Assembly: GCA_037974665.1 (NCBI GenBank)
Contig: CM075773.1
Coordinates: 49,492,080 to 49,556,079, forward strand
Direction: 5' to 3'
Length of the DNA: 64,000 nucleotides
Origin: Ehretia macrophylla
Taxonomy: Eukaryota > Streptophyta > Magnoliopsida > Boraginales > Ehretiaceae
Below the pieces are notes generated by a model, which made no database searches, was not told the origin of the DNA, and was given only the letters and a program-made list of their open reading frames with translations. Position 1 is the first letter of the stretch; every line of letters starts with the position of its first letter. Positions 39,233 through 51,768 of this stretch are shown here, piece after piece. The translations under genes were made by a program, and so were the position numbers.

Positions 39233-39662
39233 GGGCAAATTAGACAAATAGTCCTTATTGTTTACATGTTTTGCACAAATAGTCTCTATTATTTTAGAAG
39301 CCACGCGGTTAGTTCCTATTATTTGCAAAAGTCCCACCAGTAGTCCTCATTATTTCAAAAGTCACTTATTTAGTCTCTATTATTTGCAAAAATCTCTCCA
39401 TTAGTCCCCAATATTTACAAATATATCTCCATTAGTGGTGAGACTTTTATAAACAATAGGATTAATGGTGAGACATTTTCAAACAATGGGGATTAATGGT
39501 GAGAGTTTCACAAATAATGGAACTAACCGCGTGACTTCTGAAACAATAGGGACTAATGGTGAGACTTTATAAACAATAAGGACAAACTGCGTGATTTTTA
39601 AAACAATAAAGACTAATTATCTAAATCAGATAAACAATAAAGACTAATTGTGAGATTTGCCC
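39233..39662. mobile_element. MITE with GGGCAAAT terminal inverted repeats
   Basis: Left GGGCAAATTAGACAAATAGT; reverse complement of the right end GGGCAAATCTCACAATTAGT. The flanking duplication is AAAAGGAAA (39224-39232, and right flank AAAAAGGAAA), about 9 bp, as in Mutator-like elements. The interior has repeated TCC(A/T)TTAGT-type units in inverted order. Absent from copy 1. Confidence 0.7.
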
Positions 39663-39960
39663 AAAAAGGAAACTTCTTGCAAAGCTTCAGGGAGTCGGAT
39701 GTCGCTAATATTTTAAAGAAATAATTCAAACCTCCCAAAGTAAATATTACCCCTCCCAAGTGTTAGCCTTCAATCTCTATTGGATAAATAAGTATACTCT
39801 TCTGATCACATTCTTTTCTTACAATTCGAACAAAGAGATGCATATAGACTTCGTTGCCGATTCAAGATTAATTTCACTTCCACTAATGATTAATATCTTG
39901 CTGTACCTCGTCCTGTATTCGTAAGGCAATATTTGGGACGGTGAAAACCCACCATTGAAG

Positions 39961-40395
39961 ATGGTTTTACTCATCCTTGGCTTCATTGCCATCTTTCTTC
40001 TCATATCTGTCAAACTCAAACTCTCCCTAAGGGTAGTTGCAGATCGCATCAGCTTGCAATTTGGAAACTTCCAGTTTTCGCCCACCCTTACAACGTTATT
40101 GCTGGTATCATTTCTCTTCCCACCACCACTCTTTTGGTATGCTTATCTAGTTTGTGTTATCATCTCACCGTGGTCCTCTTCGATCTTTAGTACGATTCGG
40201 CATTTCGTTCGAGAAATTCCTACTTGCATCATCAGTGGCTACACTGTGCAGCAAGAAGCCACTGACGGCATTGCGCACGTACTGAATCCTGATGAAGCTT
40301 ATGAGCTTTCTCATGATAACCAACAATATCTTCTGAACCAACCGCCAAATATCGCAGAGGATGAACGCGTAGAAATACTGTATGGCCATGCATAA
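39961..40395 (+). CDS. Unknown small multi-pass membrane protein, copy 2
   Basis: 144 codons from the ATG at 39961 (MVLLILGFIAIFLLISVKLK). Paralog of 11801-12334, with most residues identical over the shared part. Hydrophobic segments at about residues 1-17 and 42-68 (TLTTLLLVSFLFPPPLFWYA onward). The C-terminal tail is polar and acidic: NPDEAYELSHDNQQYLLNQP then PNIAEDERVEILYGHA. The upstream ATG used in copy 1 (here 39838) leads to a stop at 39922-39924, so only the short start is open. Many differences between copies are conservative, which suggests past selection on the protein. No family recognised and no known neighbours; the start and any introns are unproven. Confidence 0.5.
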   Translation: MVLLILGFIAIFLLISVKLKLSLRVVADRISLQFGNFQFSPTLTTLLLVSFLFPPPLFWYAYLVCVIISPWSSSIFSTIRHFVREIPTCIISGYTVQQEATDGIAHVLNPDEAYELSHDNQQYLLNQPPNIAEDERVEILYGHA

Positions 40396-40497
40396 TAAAT
40401 TCTGTACGATCACTGTACGCATAAGTAGTAACACGTACTATACGGTCATACTTCATTGTTGCCGCGTTCGTTGTAATCTATGGGTTGGTGTTGGGTA

Positions 40498-40523
40498 CAT
40501 CTGCGGCTGTTCAGCCGCAGATG
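40498..40523. repeat. Perfect 12-bp-arm palindrome
   Basis: CATCTGCGGCTG, a TT spacer, then its exact complement. It is GC-rich in an AT-rich setting, located just where copy 2 loses similarity to copy 1 (about 40480). Confidence 0.9.
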
Positions 40524-40678
40524 ATCTTGGCGATCCCTCCTTTTTTGTGATTAATTTTGATCGTTGATCTCAACTCAAATTTTAAAAAAAAATAATTATT
40601 ATATGTAATGACCATGTTGCCCTTTCTTTTATTAAATACATGCAAGACCCACTAAATATTATATGTAGTGCTAAAATA

Positions 40679-41737
40679 GGGTAAATATCACTCCGCCACC
40701 CCCCCTCCCCCCCCCCCTCCCCATCCCCGGGTGAAATTCATATATATCAGTCTGCCCCCTGTGTTCATAAAACTATCAAACACTCCTCTGTATTTTTTAA
40801 AACAAAATACACCGCCCCTTTCCGTCTATTTTAAACTAACACTGTTATAATTTTTGTTAAAATGACATTTTTACCCTTATATTATACATTTTTTTCCCTT
40901 TTCTTTATTCTCTTCCCATTCTTTTCACCAATAATAAAAAAAAAATTATCATCATCTTCATCCCACCCTGCACGCCCCACCCCTACCCCCCGTCAACACC
41001 TCCACCCTACCCCACCCCACCCTACCCCACCACCGTAATAACCGAAGAACAAGCTTACTAAGATTCAAGGATTAGAATACAAAAATTACAAAGCATAAGA
41101 ATAATTACAAGTATACAACCATTGGCGTTTTCCCTCCCTTTTAGTTCTTCATCGTCAGAGCAGCAGCAGCCCACCCAACAAAAAAAGAAAAAAAAATTAT
41201 TCCCCAAATTTCCTTCCCCATACGTAAATCCCTCATTGCCAAACTTTAATTGAATCTTCGACAAAAAAAAAAAAAAAATCCAAATCAGCACCAACCAATA
41301 TCGTTGATGTTACCAGAAAAATCCGCCAATCAACGGCGTCACCCCCAATTGTGCGTGCTGTTCTTTCTTTTTTAGTGTGTACTTGTGTACTTGTGTAGGT
41401 GTGCTATGTTGTGTGAACCAGTGTGTATGGTGTGGGTGGATGGTGGGGGTGGTGACGGGTAGGAAGATGATGAATTTTTTTTTTTTTGGATAAGGATAGG
41501 TACAAGGGTATTTTAATCAATAGCTTAACTCACATAAAGTCAAAAAGCATACCTAGCTGCACAAATGGCGTGTAGGATGCACTTTGGATGGAAAACCAAA
41601 CGGACAACAAACAGAGGGGGGGGGGGGGTAGCGTGATGTTTTTTACAAATCATAGGGGGAATGTTTGATAGTTTTATGAACACATGGGGCGGGCTGATAT
41701 ATATGAATTTCACAAGGGGGCGGAGTGATATTTACTT
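40679..41737. mobile_element. MITE of the GGGTAAATATCAC family, full copy (about 1.06 kb)
   Basis: Left GGGTAAATATCACTCCGCC; reverse complement of the right end AAGTAAATATCACTCCGCCC. The 9-bp TSD GCTAAAATA is at 40670-40678 and 41738-41746. Inner arms carry CCCCC/GGGGG-rich blocks and TTCATATATATCAG. Non-coding. Same family as 47219-47850. Confidence 0.85.
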
Positions 41738-42381
41738 GCTAAAATATCTTCTTTAACCTTTTGAGTTGCACAATGACTCAAATATCCTTATCAATAACAA
41801 CTAATTTGTATTTATAAATTTACTATTATAACCTGTTAAGATATATTATATGTAGTGCTGAAATGGATTCTTTAACCATTTTCATTACCTATTTAACCAT
41901 ATTCCCTCATTTATGGTATATGAAGGTTCAATTACTGTAAGTACTATTTGAATTACTATAAGTACTATTTCAATTACAAATTGTTCGCTTTTTCTTTTTT
42001 TCTTTTTTTTAAGATAGTTTATTCGTGCTACTTTAGTCAAAATATAATATGAAGAATGCTATATGTCAACCCATATTAGCCAACCATTTAACCATATCCG
42101 AATTTTAAGGTATATGAAACTTCACCGGCCACTTAACCATATGTGAATCAACGGTATATGAAAACTCGATTACTAAAGATACTATTTCAATTGCATATTA
42201 TTCATTTTTTAAGATACAGTATAACATCTTTAAATTAATAGTGTTGGGATCACTAATTTCTATTAATTTAACGTGATATTAATTTATTGATAAATTAACG
42301 ATTATTAATTTGTAAAGATAGACATGTCATTAATAAATTGAGGGTACTGTCAAACTGAATTGTGTAATATGGTCATTACGT

Positions 42382-42387
<6 letters not shown>

Positions 42388-42439
<52 letters not shown>

Positions 42440-42450
42440 ATATATATATT
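42388..42450. repeat. (AT)n microsatellite
   Basis: About 30 AT units with one TTA interruption. Confidence 0.9.
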
Positions 42451-42724
42451 AATTAGATAAAAAATCCTTAGAACACCATTTATAAATTTTATCATTAGGA
42501 GTAAGGATATTAGTGACAGAATCTATATTCATAAATATGTTCTAAAAGTTGTCCTCGATCATAGGATAAATTAATTTGGCGTTAGTTTATCAGAATAGAT
42601 TGAATTACAGTCTACTAATCAAATTATATGAGATATTAGTTTAGGCGATTAGTAGTACTTGTTAGTGAACAATTGACTAGACTTGACCACCAATACAATG
42701 AATTACATGGATCAATCAATTCGG

Positions 42725-43047
42725 CGCAACAACGTGGTGGGTAGGGTGGGCAAGGGGGATGAGGGTAGGGGGTAGGGGGTAGGGGGGAGGGGGTGGGGAT
42801 GGTGGGGAAGATGACCATTTTTTTAATTTTTAAATTTTTTTTATTTAGTGGTAAATAAAAAAATAGGTGGAGATAAAGAAAAAAAAGAAAAAAAATGTAT
42901 TATAAAATGTTAAAAACATCATTTAATAGCTTAGAGGGGGTAGTGCGAGGATTTTTTAATAATACATAGGACTTTCTTAGAATTTTACGAATACACAGGG
43001 TAGAGTGATTGTTTCACATATCACAGGGGGGTAACGTAATATTTATC
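42725..43047. mobile_element. Partial MITE of the GGGTAAATATCAC family
   Basis: The right end (reverse complement GGATAAATATTACGTTACCC) and the AATAGGTGGAGATAAAGA and TTAAAAACATCATTTAATAG stretches match the right half of 47219-47850. The left half is missing or unrecognisable. A G-rich minisatellite (GGGTAGG type, 42738-42812) lies inside. Confidence 0.6.
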
Positions 43048-43250
43048 CAAAAATTAAATTAATTTTAGGATCGTCCTAATATTAATTTAATTGAGCTCGT
43101 AATAATTAGACATTTGATCTGGTTATTAAGGAGTCCCAGTCTTGTCAATTTAATTAGATTAAGTTATTATATGCTTTAAATATGCGTAAATAACCATGAA
43201 CGGATACATGTAATTATTTTATTGCGTAATTAAAATTTTAATTATCATGT

Positions 43251-43553
43251 ATGTTTTGTAACAATAATATTGTTAAGCAAATATCTTTTAAAGTTTTTAC
43301 GTTTATAAGGGATCCGAATACTAAGACGGAAGAGTCTCTTAAGAGTTTGTGCAAAATTTTGCATGGCAAGTTGGGATATCACCCTATGATCCGTAAAACT
43401 CTATGTTGTCCACTTCATGACGTACCCAAGATGATAATGACGGGTTGGCTTCGGATTGAGGACTATGAGCCAATACACAAAGAATGCAATAGTTGTCTAT
43501 GTGACGTACACATTATGAAATTGTGTCGTATCTTTTATCTTTTAATCGTGTAA
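43251..43553 (+). CDS. Unrecognised 100-codon ORF
   Basis: It reads SLKSLCKILHGKLGYHPMIR, KTLCCPLHDVPKMIMTGWLR, IEDYEPIHKECNSCLCDVHI in succession. Composition looks more protein-like than the surrounding AT-rich DNA, and a Cys/His pattern (CCPLH ... ECNSCLCDVH) is visible. No family recognised. It lies in the part of copy 2 that has no counterpart in copy 1, so it may be part of an unclassified insertion. Confidence 0.2.
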   Translation: MFCNNNIVKQISFKVFTFIRDPNTKTEESLKSLCKILHGKLGYHPMIRKTLCCPLHDVPKMIMTGWLRIEDYEPIHKECNSCLCDVHIMKLCRIFYLLIV

Positions 43554-44121
43554 TTAAATGTAAGAAATATTATACATTTTGTTTTATAATATGTCAAATT
43601 CAAATTTATATATTTTTTCCTATATTTTGTGAATTGTTACATTAAGAAGAAAGCACAAACATACCAAAAGGGTACTTTCATCTATTCGAACATATCTCAT
43701 TTAAAAAAAAAAAATACAACACAACCTGATTGTTTATCATTGAGGGATGTTTTGGACTTTCGCAATGCTATTATTTTTTCGTTCAGGGGTGTATTGGTCT
43801 TTTGGAATGCCACTTTTGTCTTCTTTCAATAATATAATCATATTATTAATATAAAGAATAGAATGGTCATTCAGTTCTTTACCATGATTGACACACAAAA
43901 CTCGTTGCCACGTGTCACGCATCTACTGGTCAGCTTGTCTTGTCTCATGCGGCATAATAGAAGCAGATGGACCGAAGATTTTCCCGTAATCTATTATAAC
44001 CTTGTGAACAAAAGCCAACAATTATGATGTTATCGTTATTTCTCTATAATTATTTAATAATTTACTATTATTGAATGATATGATGGGCAAATCAATTATA
44101 ACAACAATGTCATAAATAGAC

Positions 44122-45088
44122 TTAGGTTAATACCCCATGAGTCTTTTATCTTTTCTAGTTTTGTCTATTTGTCTCTTATTTTTAAAATGATCCCTTATTT
44201 TTATCTTTTGTACCAGTACTATTAGTCCTTTTGTCATATTTGTAACGATTTTAGCGTGTGCAATGCACGTGATAGGTAATTTCAGCAATTTAGACGAGCA
44301 AATCCGTTAGCACAAAAACTTAACCTATATGTCAGTCATGACCTTCTATTATTCACCCATTTTAATACCCATTTACAATCCCTAACCCCTAAATCCCCAA
44401 TTTCCAAATTCCAAACCCTAATCCCTAACCCTAAATTCAAAACCCTAATCCCTACCCCTAAATCCTAATACATATTTCATCAATATAAGAGGTGCAATTT
44501 CCATCATGCCTCAACTGTGAAGCTTGACCCTAGGATTTTAGAGTAAGCATAATGCCTCAACTATGAAATGGTGATGGAGGCTAAGATGTGATTAAGGAAG
44601 CTGGCCTGGGTCTTTAAGTTAATTAAGATAGAATGAATCTTCTATTACATGCCATGATTTTTTTGGCCTGGGTCTTTTTTTTCGACATTCAAAAACTTCC
44701 AACCTATTTTGTTCCTGGAGTGCCTATATATACAAGTGTTGAAACTTACAAACAATGACGTCGCGACTGTGGTTGCGGATTTGGGGGTAGCGAGTAGGGT
44801 TAGGGATTTGGGAATTGGGGGTTTGGGTTCAATGTGTTCTAAAATGGGATAGTAATCAAAGAGGGGGTAAGTGACCAACGTTTGATGTATGTGTTTTTTT
44901 ATGCATTGACAGATATGCCTTCCAAAAAAGCTATCAAGTTCATTGCACATGCAAAAATCATTAGAAATATGATAGAAGGATTAGGGTGACATAAAAGAAA
45001 AAAATAAGGGACCAATTTATAACCATTTTAAAAATAAACAAACAAATAAATAAAACTAGAAAAAGATAACGGATCCATAGAGGAATTA
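44122..45088. mobile_element. MITE-like element with about 90-bp inverted arms and telomere-like interior
   Basis: The left arm (GGTTAATACCCCATGAGTCT, later TTTTCTAGTTTTGTCTATTT) pairs with the right arm (AAATAAAACTAGAAAAAGAT, later GAATTAACAC). The flanks repeat CATAAAT. Copy 1 shows an unfilled site at about 12909 (ATAAATACATTTATTCTC). The interior holds irregular CCCTAA/CCCTAAA repeats (44385-44470). Confidence 0.65.
44385..44470. repeat. Degenerate telomere-like (CCCTAAA) tract
   Basis: Irregular runs of CCCTAA, CCCTAAA and CCCTAATC. Short and impure, inside the MITE-like insertion, so not a chromosome end. Confidence 0.6.
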
Positions 45089-46486
45089 ACACATAAATTT
45101 ATTCTCATTTGTCGACCCCTCTTGGACCAACAAGAAGATTCCGGTGACAGCTTTTTGGGCTCAGGTGATCAAAGTCAAAGTGTAAATGTTTCAAAAGTAG
45201 AAAACCGTTGGTTTTATGCTCCAGCGAAAAGTTCCAAGAAGTCCGTCAGTTATGGTAATTATATTTTTTTCTGGAAAAATACTAAAAGACGCAGTTATGA
45301 ACTATGAAAAGTCAGATTTTGGCATCATTGGGGAAAGACAGATTTTCCTTTTATCATTGCCTCAATTGCGGACCCAATTGCAAAGAGTCTATTCTAATTA
45401 GATAAGGCAAGTAGAGTACAAGAGCAGCGAATAACTGCGTATCAAAGTCCACGCACAAAGTATCAAAATATGAATGGAGGTTCACCTCTAATATTATGTT
45501 AAAAAATATGAGATTTCATCTCAAAATTAATTAATACTGAGAAAAGTAGTCTAAAATTTTATAAAATAATATTAAATTTTCTTATTTTATAATGTAAAAG
45601 AAATATATATTCTGGTGAATTCAAGCAACCAAAGTTTTACTCTTCTGATAATTATATTGAAATTTGTTCTGAAAAAAGTACTAAAAGACGCAGTTATGAA
45701 TTATGAATATACAGATTTCGAATCATTGCAAAAATACAGATTTTCCTTTATGTCTTATCATTGGATCAGTTGAGGACAGTTGCTTCATTGACAAAAGGAA
45801 AAAATTTTGGTCATCGCCCTAAAGACATAATTTGAGTCCCATTGTGAGATTTATGAGTACGTTGATAGTTAGTTTGGGTTAATTAAAGAATTACTTTTGA
45901 AAAAAAAAGTGTGCAATTGGTTTTAGCAAAAAGATGTGAGCGTATTTGAGAGAAATTACGAGTTTGAATTTTACTAGTTATATTTGAATTAAAACAAAAA
46001 AATGTTAGCGTGGAGTTTTTTTTTCTATGAAATAATTTTATATTAGGCTGTAAAATTAAAAAATGCAAAGAACTCACTCTTATGAAAGAAGAGTTGTCTC
46101 GGAGAAAATTTACTAGTTATCGTGGCGCTGAGCTTGTCGGTCACATGGTTTTGTTTGGCATCTTAAAGGATCTATATCGTTTTGGCAGTGTTTATAAAGA
46201 AGGGGCCAAAGCTTAGTCAACTTGCGTCAGCAATGTAAAAAACCTTACATCAACATTGACGTTAACCTTAAAAAAGTGCCTGCCGAGTAACATGCGAAGA
46301 AGCTGCCAGGAAAAATTACACGGAGACTGGATTGGAGATTTTTTTTTTTTATTATTATTATTATTTTTATTTATTTATTTATTTTTTAAGTCGAAGTCTG
46401 GATTAGAGACTGGCCTCTGGTTGGATGTCTATAATAGTGGACTGAAACTTATATAAAAGCAATTTTTTTTTTCATCCAATATGTTT

Positions 46487-46884
46487 GAGTAACTGCCCCT
46501 ATTAATTTTTAATATTTCGTCGTTATAATACTTTAGTCCTTGATCTTTAAAAATTAATATTTTAGTCTTTAAAGTTAATTTAGTCAACACTATTAATTCT
46601 TATAGCAAAATTTGTCTTTTTTTTTTATATGATTTTATTAGGTGGGTAACAGGTAACGACTTACCAATCTACAAGTTGCAACTTCAATCAAAAAAAATTA
46701 GTAGCGCAACTTTAACAGTCACGCGCCAACCACGTGATAAAATCATAAAAAAAAAATAGACGGGTTTTACTATGGGGATTAATGTTGGCCTGCTAAATTA
46801 ACTTTAAGAACTAAAATGTTTATTTTTAAAGATCAGGGATAAAGTGTCACAACGGTTAAACATTAAAAATTAATAGGGGCACTC
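46487..46884. mobile_element. MITE with GCCCCTATTAATTTTTAAT arms, copy 2
   Basis: Left GAGTAACTGCCCCTATTAAT; reverse complement of the right end GAGTGCCCCTATTAATTTTT. Ortholog of 15380-15876, with cleaner ends here. Confidence 0.7.
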
Positions 46885-47218
46885 ACACTGTTTTTATTTG
46901 AAAAAATATATATATATATGACAGTCACCACCCACCTGGAATATGATTGAGAGGAGTTGGGTTTTGAAACAATTGGGCTACATAAGAAACACGCACAAGA
47001 CACAAGCTCTCTAGTTGTTTGGAACGATTATCGATCTCAAATTTTCTTTTAGGCCAGAGTCTTAAACTTTATTTTGGTTGAATTTTGTTATAATTTGTTA
47101 TGTGAATATTCTATTCACTGTTTTCTATTTTAAAATGGTAATACACGTGGCATTATAGATTTTTGTTAGTCTTGAAGTTAATATGTGATGCATGTTCTGG
47201 CACCAAGTATTTAAAATA

Positions 47219-47850
47219 GGGTAAATATCACTCTGTCCTCTATGATATACGAAACTATCACGTTACTTTTATGTATTTATAAAATTATCACAACCCTCCC
47301 TGTATTTTTAGAAAAATCTTACACTACCACCCTCTATGACATTTTTACCATTTTATAATTTATATATGTATTTTTTCTTTTTTCTCTTTATTTTCACATA
47401 TTTTTTATTTATACTAAAAAAATTAAAAAAAAAAAAAAATTTCCCCACCCTACCCTGACGGAGTAGCAGGATCTCACTGCTGCTCCGACGGATCAGTGTC
47501 GCTACTGCTTTTGTCGGAGCAGCAAGGGTTGCGGTTGGGGTTGGGGTGGGGGTTGGGGTGGGGGGGATGGGTGTGGGGGGTGGTGTAGGGGGTGAGGGTG
47601 GGGTGGGAGAAGTTGAAAAAAAAAATTAATTTTTTTTTTCTAATTTTTTAATTTTTTTAGTATAAATAAAAAAATAGATGAAAATAAAGAGAAAAAATAC
47701 ATATATAAATTATAAAAAGGTAAAAATACCATACAAAGGAGTAGTGTGAGGTTTTTTTAAAAATACAAGGAAAGTTTATAATAGTTTTATATACATAAAA
47801 AATAACATAATAATTTCGTATATCATAGAAGGATGGACTAATATTTACCC
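47219..47850. mobile_element. Mutator-like MITE, GGGTAAATATCAC family, with empty site in copy 1
   Basis: Left GGGTAAATATCACTCTGTCC; reverse complement of the right end GGGTAAATATTAGTCCATCC. TSD TTTAAAATA at 47210-47218 and 47851-47859. Copy 1 has one TCTAAAATA (16187-16195) with the same flanks (CACCAAGTA and TCTAGCTGG), one base changed. The interior is GGGGTTGGGG-rich and non-coding. Confidence 0.88.
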
Positions 47851-48457
47851 TTTAAAATATCTAGCTGGAAACCAATGTAAATGGAGTGATCCCTGAAGGA
47901 GGGAGTGAAATTTTATTCTTTGAGAAGAGATGATGTGGGGCAGAGAATCGCAAGTGTACCACAGATGTTGGCACATGCTGCGCAAAAATTCTCAATCCCC
48001 TACAAAAGTTCAAACCTTTTGCCTCTTATCATTTATTTCTACTACCTAGTCGACCCCCATGTCCTAACATGATTACACCTGGCCGCTTTTGTAAGAAATC
48101 TCGAATCTTAGAGTTACCCACCTAGAAAAAGAAAAAAGAAAATCGGCATTCACGGGTGAAAGAGAAGAGAGAAAGGATCAATTGAAATCCTCAGTGATGT
48201 CCAACCATCTTACTGAGCTTAGTCTTTCTTAGTACGTAAGTTTTCTAGATAATAAGATAAATATTAAATGTCACTTAATTTTTATCATTCATTTATTACT
48301 TCTTATATGTATGTTTAATTAAATGACATATGAAAAGAAGAGATGAACAAAAAAGTTAGTATACCCAAAAATTCTGTAAAATAGTTAAGACCTATTATAA
48401 TCATAAATTAATTTTCATTCAAATCATAATTTTTGACTATGTTATATAAAAATAATT

Positions 48458-48716
48458 AAAAAATAATAATTATTTTGCATCCTATCTCGATGTACGCGTG
48501 GTACCCAACCACCTAAAGAAATTACATTGTAATTGTGATTAGGGTGCTGGAAACGCTACCTATCGTGATTCTTAGCACAAAATTTTTGACCAGGAATGCT
48601 GTATAGTGTTCATGCCGTGTAGCATCTAACCAATGGCAAAATCGCAAAATGGCAAAATAAGGCCTTCAAGCTGGCTTGATGAAAAATTCCATGCATTAAG
48701 AGTTAAGTAAAATTGT
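48458..48716. other. Substitution-free conserved non-coding block, copy 2
   Basis: Matches 16838-17066 base for base apart from an added 16-bp tandem duplication at about 48642-48657. See the copy 1 entry for visible hairpins. Confidence 0.6.
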
Positions 48717-51117
48717 CAAAAAGTGACCCGTTAATATAAGAGGTTACGTATTAAATTATGGTTTCGGACTTTATTAATAAAGGGTTTGATGAAATTTAAT
48801 AGTACCTTTTATGATTTCCTTTTTTTTTTCTGTAAGTTTTCTCTTAAAACTTTCAATACGTCCCATTTTTCAATTTTCCTCTTAATATTTTCACTACTTG
48901 GTACATCAACTTCTTAGTTAATTTCATTTTCATGTTCCTCCCTAGACTATAATTATCTCTTTCATCTTCTGACTCGCGTTCTCATTATTATTTTTATTAT
49001 TCAAAATGTTTTATTGTTCAAAATCAGATATTAAAGTATGAAAAATGGAAGAAACATGAAGGCAAAATAGCATCACCGGGTGGTTTTTTTTTTTTTCTCT
49101 TTGTATATGAGAACGTCCTTGTTGAATCATTACTGCAAGTTCACCAAGTTTACTTCTGGTCTTCGAAGCTCTATCTCATGGCTATTGGCATACCTAGTTT
49201 GCAACAAGATTCAAAAAACAATTCCCATTGTACGTTTCTTTTCAGATATTTTATTGTTGTTTTCTTTCTTTTAATTATTTTTTTTAGGACGACGAATTCA
49301 TTTTAGATAAGATTATATTCACTCCAAAGTTTTAAATTATGTGGTATAGGGGTGTACGTGTCCCAACACATACTTCAAATCACTCAAAATTTAGACAATT
49401 AATTGTGAAAGAGAAGATATAAGTTCTAAAATAAAGTATTTAATCGCAACAAGTCTACTTTTTATTGTACTAAAAGAAAGAAAAAAAATTAATGGAGAGT
49501 TGCAACAACTTGAGGCAAAAAGTTTACAAGATACGAATCAGTGTATAGAAGAACCCCCTATATCATAACTTCAACAATTCTACGTCAAACCATGGCAATG
49601 CAACTAAGGACAACAAGCAGATCAAGTGCACTCCCCGAGTTTGGATGCCTAAATCCACCACCGTAAATGAATATAGACATATTCGGCTCATAAGTTCATG
49701 AATAGTGTTCGATGATTATAATATATACATGTGTTTGTGTACATATGTATGTATAAATGTATATATGAGTGAACATATGTATGAATTTGTATATTAATTC
49801 ATGTTGAATGTATATTTGTTTCTTATAAATTATATGTATTTGTATATAAGTACTAGCTATTTACCAATAGAATAAAATATTTTTATGGCTACTAATCTAT
49901 CTTCTCATTCTTGTTATGGCCATTCAATTTATTTTAGTCTTATTTTGGTCATTCAATTAACAATTGAGTTTCATTTTGGCAATTCTATCAATTTTTATGT
50001 TAAAATAGACTAAAGCTCTGTTTGGCCTGTAAGAATTATTGTGGCCCATGTGTAAATAAAAGGGCCTTGTGATTTTATTAGATAATTATTTATCTAATAA
50101 TTAAAGGGTTTAATAATATAAATTGAATGGTTAATTTTTATTGGTTAATAAAAAGAGGTGTCTCTTGTGATTGGGTGTCTTGATGGACGACACCTATTCA
50201 TGCTTTATATATGCAAGACCTGGTCTTCTCTCTGCACTGATTATTAAACGTATGGTTTCTCCATCAAAAGCTTACATAACAATAAAGTGAGAAAGCGAGA
50301 GAAATCAGTTGTTCCAAATTGTAGAATAAAGGTCCGTATGAGAGAACTACAATTGATCAAAGTACACATCTCTTTCGTTAAAGTATGTGAAAATCATAGA
50401 GTTCTTAAGTTTTTGGACAGTATAATGATTTATATATAATAGTTTGCACATAAATTATTAAAGAATTTCTTACATGTGGTATCAGAGCCTAGTTTGAGAA
50501 CTTGTGATTTTCCATTAGAATTATTGTTTTCCTCTATTAAAGATGAACACTAAATAACATTGATGCATGTAAATATAATACTGTCAATTCCAGAATGTTA
50601 TTGGATAAATGTAGGATCTGTTCGTTCGTTTACACGTTATCATTTATTTATCCTACATGATGCTTTTCTATATTATTCTTGGCCCAAGGGCTTTGTAAAG
50701 TCTAAAGCGGAGGGATTAAGGCCAAGAAGTTGAATTCAAGCAGTGCATATTTTACGTTTTAAAGTTATTGTCATTCTCTAACATCAAAACTTTTTCAGGG
50801 CTTTTATCCTAAACGTCGCACCGACCAAGATGATACGAAAAAGTTATGCAATTGCTTGAGTTCGGTTATTTCAATTTGATAATAAAACTCAAATGCTAAT
50901 ATAATAATAAGGCTAAAGAAATTTATGAAAGGCAATGAAAAGCATCTTCTTTTGTTTTGATTACAATTTGCTGCACATTAAATTGCATTGAATCAAGAAG
51001 TAGATGATAGACGAGAGACGATAAAAGCTGTCGTCTCGCTTGCTTGACGTTTGCAATTCACTGATTGATCTGGTGACATAAAAAAAATAAAAATAAAAGT
51101 GCAGCGTTGCCCCTAAT

Positions 51118-51172
51118 GGATTTGAACTCACGTCGTTTCAAATTGCAAGGCAACGTTTAACCACCAAGCCAT
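51118..51172 (-). ncRNA. tRNA-like module 1 (A-box and B-box)
   Basis: On the minus strand TGGCTTGGTGG (A-box-like) is followed 43 bases later by GAGTTCAAATCC (B-box), the spacing of a tRNA internal promoter. CGTTGCC downstream of the A-box can pair with GGGGCAACG after the B-box. It is the best preserved of four similar modules in the copia element; probably tRNA-derived, not a working tRNA. Confidence 0.45.
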
Positions 51173-51569
51173 GTGCATCATCAGTTGGTTATCAAAATTG
51201 CTCTTCTTTGTTTACTGTAAATGCTTGATTGTTTGTTAAACAACCTTTTCATAGAACAAAGAAGGCATTAAACAGGTTTAGGTTTCAGACTCAGTGACCT
51301 TTAAGCCTTATTGCCGCTTCTTAAATGCTATACTAAATGGATTCTTTGTTCTTTATAAAGTTTTCATGTGCTATTATCCTAGCATGATTATGGTTAGGGC
51401 ATGACCTGTTCTTTTACAGGTATAATTCTAGTGGAGATACAATTATATAAAGTTTAAACACATAGAAATTCTGTAGTATAATGCCAAAGTCACAACTCAT
51501 GTTCATCATGCTTGACGTGATAGTTCTTTGTGTTAAAGTGATAACGTCAAAGCAGTGACTGTTGATAAG

Positions 51570-51623
51570 GGGTGACTGTTCGTGTTATAACAGTTGGTAC
51601 ACAGTAATTACACCAATAAGCCA
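51570..51623 (-). ncRNA. tRNA-like module 2 (degenerate)
   Basis: TGGCTTATTGG on the minus strand (51613-51623) matches the A-box of module 1; the B-box position is eroded. Confidence 0.25.
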
Positions 51624-51768
51624 CTAGTATCTTTCGTTCATTATAATCATTTGGCTTATATGATATTCTCTGTAACTCCTGGACTGCAACTATGAGATGC
51701 AATTAATGCCTTTTGTTCATTCTGGTCTGCAAGTATGACACGGAAACAAAATTAAAGAAACGACATAA

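Noticed and set aside
44385-44470. Interstitial telomere
   Set aside because: Too short and irregular, and inside an insertion with inverted arms; better described as telomere-like sequence.
51118-51172. A functional tRNA gene
   Set aside because: The acceptor and T-arm do not form proper seven- and five-base stems; only promoter-like boxes and one other stem are visible.
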